Shown: in pieces, positions 40,582 through 45,887 of the stretch | Layout of the letters: every line of letters starts with the position of its first letter | How positions within the stretch are numbered: the first letter of the stretch is position 1 | Assembly: GCA_947259195.1 (NCBI GenBank) | Contig: CAMYLC010000015.1 | Coordinates: 1-45,887 of the forward strand | Reading direction: 5' to 3' | DNA length: 45,887 nt | From: Thermoanaerobaculia bacterium | GTDB lineage: Bacteria > Acidobacteriota > Thermoanaerobaculia > Multivoradales > JAHEKO01 | Position numbers and translations under genes: made by a program | The notes under the pieces: generated by a model | Told to the model about the DNA's origin: nothing | What the model saw: the letters and a program-made list of their open reading frames with translations, nothing else | Database searches by the model: none

Positions 40582-40716
40582 TTGCCTTCAACGGTGCCAG
40601 AGGTTCGTTCGGGTGGTTCGACAGGGGGGCTCTCGACAAGCGCAGCGCAAGAGCCGTTGGAGTGCAGGACAGATCCGGCGCGCGCCGACGCCGTCCCCTG
40701 TAGACGTCCTGGTGCC

Positions 40717-41718
40717 TCAGTCGCCGGCCCACCAGGAGGGGATCGGCAGGTCCCGCATTGTGTGCAGGCCGGGTGGGGCCGCCAAAGCCCGCGGCAGGGT
40801 GTTGACGGTCACCGAAGCCGTGGCGATGTCCCCTGGAATCCCCCCCTCGATCTTCGAGTACAGCGTGGGTGAGCCCTCGATGCGCACCGCGTCGTAGGAC
40901 TCGGGAGCTCCCAGATAGGCCTCCATATGCAGGCGGATGATCGGTTCTCCATCCCGGAAGCCGACACCGTCTTGAATCAGGCCCGCAACCTGGCCCTTGT
41001 CGACTGAGATCAAGTTGCTGGCCACGGGTTCATCAGCAATCTTGGGCTCGATGACATCGGTGATCCTGTCGAGCTTCCACCCAAAGGCTGCGGCGATCAT
41101 GGCGATCGATTCCGCCAGCCCTACGTGTCGGATCTCGAGGCGGTCCGCCTTCTGGCGGAAGTCGTTGGGCTCGAGCCCTGCCCCGATCTTCTTCTGGAAA
41201 GGAAGTCGTCGGACACTGGCGTCCTGGATCCGATCCACGGTGACCGAGTCGACCGTCTCGCAAGCCGCGCTCAACACGATCGGCAGGGTGTCCATGGCGA
41301 AGCCCGGATTGACGCCGGTGCCGACGACAGCCACCCCGGCGTCCCGAGCCATTTTGTCGATCTCGCCAGCCAACGCTTCGTTCGAAAAGTGCGGGAATGA
41401 GAGCTCTTCGGTCGTCGAAACGATGGGCAGGCCGGCGCCGAGGATCGCTTCGAGCTGGGACTTGATTCCGGGCAGGGTCGACCCGGTGCACAGGGCCACG
41501 ACATCGGCGTCGTGACCGGCCAGGGCGGCCTCGAGGCCGCCTTGCACCGTGATACCGGTCTTCTGGTCGACATCCAGGATCTCACCGACATCCTGGCCGG
41601 CCTTCTCCGGGTCGATGTCCACCGCGGCCGTGACCTCGAAGCCTGGCCGAGCCATCACCTGTTTCAAGACTCCTACCCCAATCGGTCCCAAACCCACGTG
41701 CATCACGCGAATCGTCAT
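40717..41718 (-). CDS. Diamino-acid dehydrogenase-like oxidoreductase (DapB / 2,4-diaminopentanoate dehydrogenase family)
   Basis: A 333-residue NAD(P)-dependent enzyme. The Rossmann motif is VMHVGLGPIGVGVLKQV, followed by VDIDPEKAG for the cofactor. STTEELSFPHF, VGTGVNPGFAMDTLPI and the C-terminal GLHTMRDLPIPSWW closely resemble 2,4-diaminopentanoate dehydrogenase (Ord) and its dihydrodipicolinate-reductase-like relatives. It should oxidatively deaminate, or reduce, a diamino acid or similar compound. It lies 28 bases behind the DUF819 membrane protein on the same strand, so the two form an operon. A diaminopimelate- or lysine-derived substrate fits the murein context, but is inferred. Confidence 0.78.
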   Translation of the reverse strand: MTIRVMHVGLGPIGVGVLKQVMARPGFEVTAAVDIDPEKAGQDVGEILDVDQKTGITVQGGLEAALAGHDADVVALCTGSTLPGIKSQLEAILGAGLPIVSTTEELSFPHFSNEALAGEIDKMARDAGVAVVGTGVNPGFAMDTLPIVLSAACETVDSVTVDRIQDASVRRLPFQKKIGAGLEPNDFRQKADRLEIRHVGLAESIAMIAAAFGWKLDRITDVIEPKIADEPVASNLISVDKGQVAGLIQDGVGFRDGEPIIRLHMEAYLGAPESYDAVRIEGSPTLYSKIEGGIPGDIATASVTVNTLPRALAAPPGLHTMRDLPIPSWWAGD

Positions 41719-41746
41719 GGTCCTTTACCTCTCTTGTTGGATAGTT

Positions 41747-42931
41747 CTAGAAGCCCAGAGCTGTGGCTACGAGCGATAGCAGCCAGGCGCAGAGAAGGCT
41801 GCCGTAGATGCCAATTATGTACCCTGTGACGCCCATGAGAACCCCCACCGGAGCCAGCGCCGGGTGGAAGACCGAGGCCACCACCGGGGCCGAGACCGGG
41901 CCGCCGATATTGGCCATGCTGCCGGTCGCGACGAAGAACAGCGGCGCCCGAATGAGCTTGGCGACAAAGATGAGCACTGCGATGTGAATGGAGATCCACA
42001 CGACGCCGACCGCCAGATACAGCGGCACCTCCAGGACTTTCTTGAGGTCGGCTTGGGCGCCGATCGCCGTCAACATCAGATAGAGCGCGAGATAACCCCC
42101 TCGCGAGGCGCCGAAGGTCTCGATGCGCGAGACCGGGGTGAAGGACAGCGCGAGCCCCAAGGTCGTCACCAGGACCACTGCCCAGGTCGTATGGCTGATG
42201 ATCGTCGGATCGCCCAACGCCGGCAGGTGATCGCCGGCCCAGATCGCGAGGGCGGCACCACCGAAGCCCAGGGCCAGGATCATGGCCAGATGTCGCACCT
42301 CGGCAGGTCGTCGCTCACTTTCGGTCACGGCCAGCTTTCGGTTCAGCGCGTCGATCGCGGAAGTGTCCGCCCGGACCCAGTCGTTGAACCGCTGCTGCCA
42401 GGCGGTCATGAAGAGCAGCAGGCCCATCCAGCTGTAGGCCACCACGGTGTCGACGACGATGATCGGGGCCATCACCGAATCGGGCGTGCCGACGCTCTCC
42501 TTGATGGCGACCATGTTCGGAGCCCCTCCGATCCAGCTGCCCGATAGTGCCGCCAGCCCCATCCAGGTGTCGGGGGGCAGGGCGCGTCCGAGAAGGCCGT
42601 AGGCAATCGGCCCACCGACAATGATGCCGACCGAGCCCGCGAGCATCATGACGAGCGCCTTGCCACCGAGTCGCAGGATGGCCCTGACGTCGACGGTTGT
42701 CATCAACAGCATGAGGCTCACCGGCAGCAGATAGCGCACCATCCAGTCGTAGGTCGTCGAGCTCGAAGGGATGATTCCGAAGCTCGTGCTCAGAGCTGGT
42801 AGAAAGTAGGCATAGACGACCGCTGGCGTCAGCCTGAAGAGACGCGCGAGTCGAGGCAACCCACTGAGCCAGAAGATGGCCCCCAGGAGTACGGCCAGGT
42901 AGACGAAGATCGCTGTCGGGTTGCTGATCAC
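41747..42931 (-). CDS. DUF819-family integral membrane protein (probable transporter)
   Basis: A 394-residue membrane protein with about ten or eleven hydrophobic segments and two related halves, as in DUF819 (YjcL-like) proteins. Recognisable stretches: LLPVSLMLLMTTVDVRAILRLGG, LSGSWIGGAPNMVAIKESVG and GSMANIGGPVSAPVVASVFHP, the last two being inverted-repeat-like glycine motifs. The frame is open far upstream, but GTG 42931 starts directly before the first membrane segment; GGTGAG precedes it. It is divergent from murQ and operonic with a diamino-acid dehydrogenase-like gene. A role in importing an amino acid or dipeptide is inferred from neighbours only. Confidence 0.82.
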   Translation of the reverse strand: MISNPTAIFVYLAVLLGAIFWLSGLPRLARLFRLTPAVVYAYFLPALSTSFGIIPSSSTTYDWMVRYLLPVSLMLLMTTVDVRAILRLGGKALVMMLAGSVGIIVGGPIAYGLLGRALPPDTWMGLAALSGSWIGGAPNMVAIKESVGTPDSVMAPIIVVDTVVAYSWMGLLLFMTAWQQRFNDWVRADTSAIDALNRKLAVTESERRPAEVRHLAMILALGFGGAALAIWAGDHLPALGDPTIISHTTWAVVLVTTLGLALSFTPVSRIETFGASRGGYLALYLMLTAIGAQADLKKVLEVPLYLAVGVVWISIHIAVLIFVAKLIRAPLFFVATGSMANIGGPVSAPVVASVFHPALAPVGVLMGVTGYIIGIYGSLLCAWLLSLVATALGF

Positions 42932-42989
42932 GATGCCGTGCTCACCGTGCTCGAGAAGTAGTTTCGCCGGCCAGCGCGAGCGACTTTGC

Positions 42990-43018
42990 TTGCCCACCCG
43001 ACGCCGTTCGGGAACAAT
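42990..43018 (+). promoter_or_regulatory. Candidate promoter of murQ
   Basis: TTGCCC (42990-42995) and AACAAT (43013-43018) are 17 bases apart, each with about four consensus matches, 41 bases before the murQ ATG. The spacing is right but the boxes are weak; it is the best pair in this short divergent region. Confidence 0.3.
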
Positions 43019-43059
43019 ACCCCAATGCGCAGGAAGCGTCTCCATACGGGTGGGAAGCC

Positions 43060-44004
43060 ATGACGGATCCCGCCGACCCGAATCTCCCGACCGACCGCTG
43101 GCACACCCTTCTGACCGAGGGACGACACCCAAAGAGCAAGGCCCTCGACGCCCTGTCGAGTGAGGAGATCGTCTCTCTCCTCCTCGAGGAGGACCGAGCG
43201 GGGATCGAGGCGACCCTGGCGCAACGCGAGAAGATCGCCCAGGCAGCCGACTGGGTAGCTGAGATCTTGGAGGCTGGAGGCGATCTGGTCTTCGCCGGTG
43301 CCGGCACCAGTGGACGGTTGGGCATCCTGGAAGCGGCGGAGTGTCCACCGACCTTCGGTACCGACCCCGAAAGGATCCGAGGTGTCATGGCCGGCGGTCG
43401 AATGGCGCTCTTCGAAGCCCAGGAAGGGGCGGAGGATCGCTCCGAAGACGGTCGCACCGCAGTCCAGGAACTCGGCTCGAGCGATCTCTTAGTGAGTCTT
43501 TCGGCGAGCTCGGTTACACCCTACGCCCGAGGTGCGCTGGCCCAAGCTCGCGAGCAGGGCGCACGAACGATCCTCGTGACCTGCGCAGGAGCGACGGGGC
43601 TCGAAGAGCAAGCCGACCTGCTTATCGCCCTCGAGACCGGGCCGGAGATTCTCACCGGATCCACCCGACTCAAGGCGGGTTCGGCAACGAAGGCGGTTCT
43701 CAATGCGATCACCACTGCCGCCATGGTGCATCTCGGCAAGGTGTACGAGAACCTGATGGTGGATCTGCGGCCTGGCTCGGCGAAACTCCGGGCCCGGGCC
43801 GCGCGTATTGTAGAGAGCGCAGGACAGGTCACTCGCGAAGAGGCAGAACGCCTGATTCGCGCCGCCGAAGGAGAGGTGAAGACAGCCATTGTCATGGCTC
43901 GCTGCCAAATTCCGGCAAGCGAGGCGCGAGAGCGCCTCAGCGCCGCCAGCGGACACGTTCGACAGGCGCTCGAAGACTTCAGGGATCCGGCGGGAAGTCA
44001 ATAA
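43060..44004 (+). CDS. murQ: N-acetylmuramic acid 6-phosphate etherase
   Basis: A 314-residue SIS-domain etherase, close to E. coli MurQ in length. LVFAGAGTSGRLGILEAAECPPTFG is the family signature with the catalytic Glu94 in AAECPP; the second acidic motif is AQEGAEDRSEDG. LVSLSASSVTPYARGAL is the sugar-phosphate isomerase phosphate loop and TGPEILTGSTRLKAGSATK a further conserved block. MurQ cleaves the lactyl ether of MurNAc-6-phosphate to give GlcNAc-6-phosphate and D-lactate in the cytoplasm. It is separated from the kinase and deacetylase genes by about 20 kb but completes the same route. The ATG follows GGGAAG. Identification is very firm. Confidence 0.96.
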   Translation: MTDPADPNLPTDRWHTLLTEGRHPKSKALDALSSEEIVSLLLEEDRAGIEATLAQREKIAQAADWVAEILEAGGDLVFAGAGTSGRLGILEAAECPPTFGTDPERIRGVMAGGRMALFEAQEGAEDRSEDGRTAVQELGSSDLLVSLSASSVTPYARGALAQAREQGARTILVTCAGATGLEEQADLLIALETGPEILTGSTRLKAGSATKAVLNAITTAAMVHLGKVYENLMVDLRPGSAKLRARAARIVESAGQVTREEAERLIRAAEGEVKTAIVMARCQIPASEARERLSAASGHVRQALEDFRDPAGSQ

Positions 44005-44033
44005 TTGCAATGGAAAATTCCGTGTGCTAGGTT
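44005..44033 (+). promoter_or_regulatory. Candidate promoter of the TonB-dependent receptor gene
   Basis: TTGCAA (44005-44010) and TAGGTT (44028-44033) are separated by 17 bases; the -10 is preceded by TGC, giving an extended -10 form. About 130 bases of leader separate it from the ATG, including a T-rich run near 44110-44120. Confidence 0.35.
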
Positions 44034-44162
44034 GAAGTTGCTCGCACAATTCGGGGCCGTTATCGCGCCGGCCGACCCCTGGAATCCGAGGAGTTCTGGT
44101 CGTATGACCGTTTGCCTTTTTTCCGATTTAAAGGTCCTTACCAACCTGGAAGGGGGAACCAA

Positions 44163-45887
44163 ATGAAGCGCTATTTGTTGATTCTCATTGCAGTAGCGGC
44201 GCTTTGCACCCCGGTCTTCGCCCAGGAGACCGGTTCCGTATCCGGAACCATCACCATGGACGACGGCACGGCGTTGCCGGGTGTCACCGTCACCGCGGTC
44301 GGCGATGTGTTGCCGCAGGCGCGTATCGTTGTCGGTTCGGGCACGGGGGAGTATCGATTCCCATTGCTGCCCCCTGGCAGCTACGAACTGACCTTCGAGA
44401 TGGATGGCATGGCCACCCAGAAGTACACACTCGAAGTACTCCTGGAAAGGAACTCGGTGGTCAACGTCACGATGACCACTGCCGCGGTCGAGGACGTCAT
44501 CGAAGTTGTCGCGGCGACGGAGTCGCTCGATCTCACCACTCCTACGATCCAGGCGGCGCTCTCCGGTGAGACCATCGACGCCCTGCCGGTGGGCCAGGAT
44601 TATCAGGACTTCCTGAAACTGGCTCCTGGTGTCCAGTATACGCAGGATGCGATTCGTGGACCCAGCGCGGGGGGCAACGGCCAGGACAACGTCTACAAAC
44701 TGGACGGAGTCGACATCGGCCTTCCTTTCTACGGCACCCTTTCGAGTGAGCCCGCCTCCTATGACATCGAGCAAGTCTCCTTCATCCGGGGTGGAGTCAA
44801 GGCCATAGACTTCAATCGGTCAGGCGGTCTGACGATGAACTCCGTCACCCGCTCCGGCACCAACAAGTGGCGTGGACAGGTGACGTACCAGACTCAGCCT
44901 TCCGGCCTGACCAGCGATGTCACCGACGAGTCGGACGAGACCTTCGAAGAAGACAAGGACTGGTTCTCGGCCGGGGTTGGCGGGCCTCTCTGGAAGGACA
45001 AGCTCTTCTTCTACGGCTCTTACTTCCGACCGACGACGACAGAGGGAAGCAAATCAAACGTCTACGGCCCGGTCCCCGATTTCGACAGTGTCCGGAACGA
45101 GTTCTTCGGCAAGCTGACCTGGACGCCCACCGCCAACCTGCTCTTCGCGGGCAGCTACCGTGATTCCGACCGGGACAACTCCGGGGAGAGCGTTTGCTCC
45201 ACCTGCGCCGGTACCACCTCGAGTGGTGGCGATCAGGAGCAGACGATCGGGTACTTTGAAGGAACCTGGCTGATCAACGACAGGAGCTCTCTGAACTTCA
45301 AGTACACCGATTTCGCCGACAAGTTCACGGGCGCTCCCGATAACCTCCTGGACATTCCGATCGGCCCGGGAGTGAACCTGAACCTTGGCGACCTGGGAAG
45401 CCAGGGCAATTTCAAGGTGCCTGTATTCCTGGACGACAACCCCGCGTTCAACGTGTTCGCCGCGCCGCTGATCAACCGGTATGGCTATGTCGAGAACGCG
45501 GTCCCGCAGGGCGGTGGCAATGTTGGTGTTGCCACCACCCTCGACCAGCAGGACTACTTCCGCGAGGACTTCTCCGTCGGCTATGACTACTTCCTGAACC
45601 GACATCAGTTGCATATCGGCTACCAGGTGTACGAGATTGCCGAGGAGTTGATTCGGACTTCAAACGGCTGGGGTCTGATCGAGGCCGTGGGTGGGCGAGC
45701 TAGCGACGTGGAAGGCAATCCGGTCTATTACACGGGGCGCTTCTGGCAGCAGAGCCTGGCCGACACGGTCCCGCCAATCAAGACCTCTTTCGAGTCGCAG
45801 GGCATCGAGATCAACGACACCTTCACCATGAAGGATTGGACCTTCAACGTCGGCTTCCTGTTCTCGAACGACACCTACTTCGGACAA
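44163..45887 (+). CDS. TonB-dependent receptor with N-terminal carboxypeptidase-regulatory-like domain (3' end outside window)
   Basis: The frame is open to the right edge (575 codons seen). Residues 1-21 are a signal peptide (MKRYLLILIAVAALCTPVFAQ). Residues ~23-110 are a CarboxypepD_reg-like beta-sandwich (GSVSGTITMDDGTALPGVTVTA, YRFPLLPPGSYELTFEMDG). A plug domain follows (IDALPVGQDYQDFLKLAPGV, YKLDGVDIG, SFIRGGVKAIDFNRSGGLTM), then beta-barrel strands with alternating aromatic residues. AGGGGGA lies shortly before the ATG. Such receptors of the Oar/SusC-like type bring oligomers across the outer membrane and are abundant in Acidobacteriota. Its position right after murQ makes murein fragments a possible cargo, but this is weak inference. 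Confidence 0.88.
   Translation, partial: MKRYLLILIAVAALCTPVFAQETGSVSGTITMDDGTALPGVTVTAVGDVLPQARIVVGSGTGEYRFPLLPPGSYELTFEMDGMATQKYTLEVLLERNSVVNVTMTTAAVEDVIEVVAATESLDLTTPTIQAALSGETIDALPVGQDYQDFLKLAPGVQYTQDAIRGPSAGGNGQDNVYKLDGVDIGLPFYGTLSSEPASYDIEQVSFIRGGVKAIDFNRSGGLTMNSVTRSGTNKWRGQVTYQTQPSGLTSDVTDESDETFEEDKDWFSAGVGGPLWKDKLFFYGSYFRPTTTEGSKSNVYGPVPDFDSVRNEFFGKLTWTPTANLLFAGSYRDSDRDNSGESVCSTCAGTTSSGGDQEQTIGYFEGTWLINDRSSLNFKYTDFADKFTGAPDNLLDIPIGPGVNLNLGDLGSQGNFKVPVFLDDNPAFNVFAAPLINRYGYVENAVPQGGGNVGVATTLDQQDYFREDFSVGYDYFLNRHQLHIGYQVYEIAEELIRTSNGWGLIEAVGGRASDVEGNPVYYTGRFWQQSLADTVPPIKTSFESQGIEINDTFTMKDWTFNVGFLFSNDTYFGQ

Larger units (their letters stand above)
40156..40716 (+). repeat. Intergenic mosaic repeat, copy 3
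   Basis: A 561-base gene-free stretch between convergent stops, the longest-armed copy. Order: GGGTTGAGGCG and TTGAGGGCTTGGGG units; CGTCGTACCTCCGGCCGA (shared with copy 1); core 40288-40366; G-rich left arm 40439-40475; conserved block with hairpin GACTCCC-GGCA-GGGAGTC (40524-40541); C-rich right arm 40543-40581; the ~90-base block ending GATCCGGCGCGC near 40684. It has the same orientation as copy 2. Open frames inside it, such as those beginning near 40582 and 40613, are also found in copy 2 and have no protein support. Confidence 0.85.

Overview
The window is GC-rich, densely coded bacterial chromosome with no tRNA, rRNA, CRISPR array or insertion sequence that I can recognise. The mix of genes suggests an environmental Gram-negative, most likely an Acidobacteriota-type genome: an outer-membrane TonB-dependent receptor with an N-terminal carboxypeptidase-regulatory-like domain, sulfatase-TPR lipoproteins, several lipobox proteins and many serine hydrolases. 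That placement is inference from family content.

Layout. (a) 1-5643, plus strand: 3' end of gyrA, a CPBP membrane protease, an M20 dipeptidase, a CYTH protein, a sugar nucleotidyltransferase, a HAD phosphatase and a CBS-pair protein. (b) 5713-9825, minus strand: a four-gene operon of an ArsM-like methyltransferase, a radical SAM enzyme, a divergent metallophosphoesterase and a flavoprotein, looking like a small metalloid or natural-product pathway. (c) 10332-15032, plus strand: a five-gene type III polyketide operon (PKS, ICMT-type methyltransferase, ACP, fatty acyl-AMP ligase, FAD oxidoreductase), probably making an alkylresorcinol- or alkylpyrone-like lipid. (d) 15058-44004, both strands: a very large set of peptidoglycan (PG) degradation and salvage genes. 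(e) 44163 to the right edge: a TonB-dependent receptor.

The PG region is the main system. Outside the cytoplasm: an amidase lipoprotein, an LD-carboxypeptidase lipoprotein, an M14 carboxypeptidase, serine hydrolases and a 1342-residue exported protein that fuses NagZ-type GH3, AmiE-type serine hydrolase and NamZ (DUF1343/GH171) domains. Import: an SSS sodium symporter, DUF819 and SpmA/SpmB-type membrane proteins, and perhaps the TonB receptor. Inside: a BadF-type amino-sugar kinase, MurQ, a YdjC/ChbG-type deacetylase (no NagA is visible), a NagB-like deaminase, L-Ala-D/L-Glu epimerase, cytoplasmic LD-carboxypeptidase, M20 peptidases, diaminopimelate decarboxylase and a diamino-acid dehydrogenase-like enzyme. 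Together they could take murein to fructose-6-phosphate, D-lactate and amino acids.

Two further signals run through the window. Four genes (methyltransferase, alanine/glycine symporter, D-aminoacylase, serine hydrolase) each lack an internal block of their family sequence, two of them with frameshifts; this is either real decay or collapsed assembly. A family of structured intergenic repeats sits directly behind stop codons at 5644, 16790, 35901 and 40156. They carry a ~78-nt near-palindrome and telomere-like G-rich tracts able to form G-quadruplexes.
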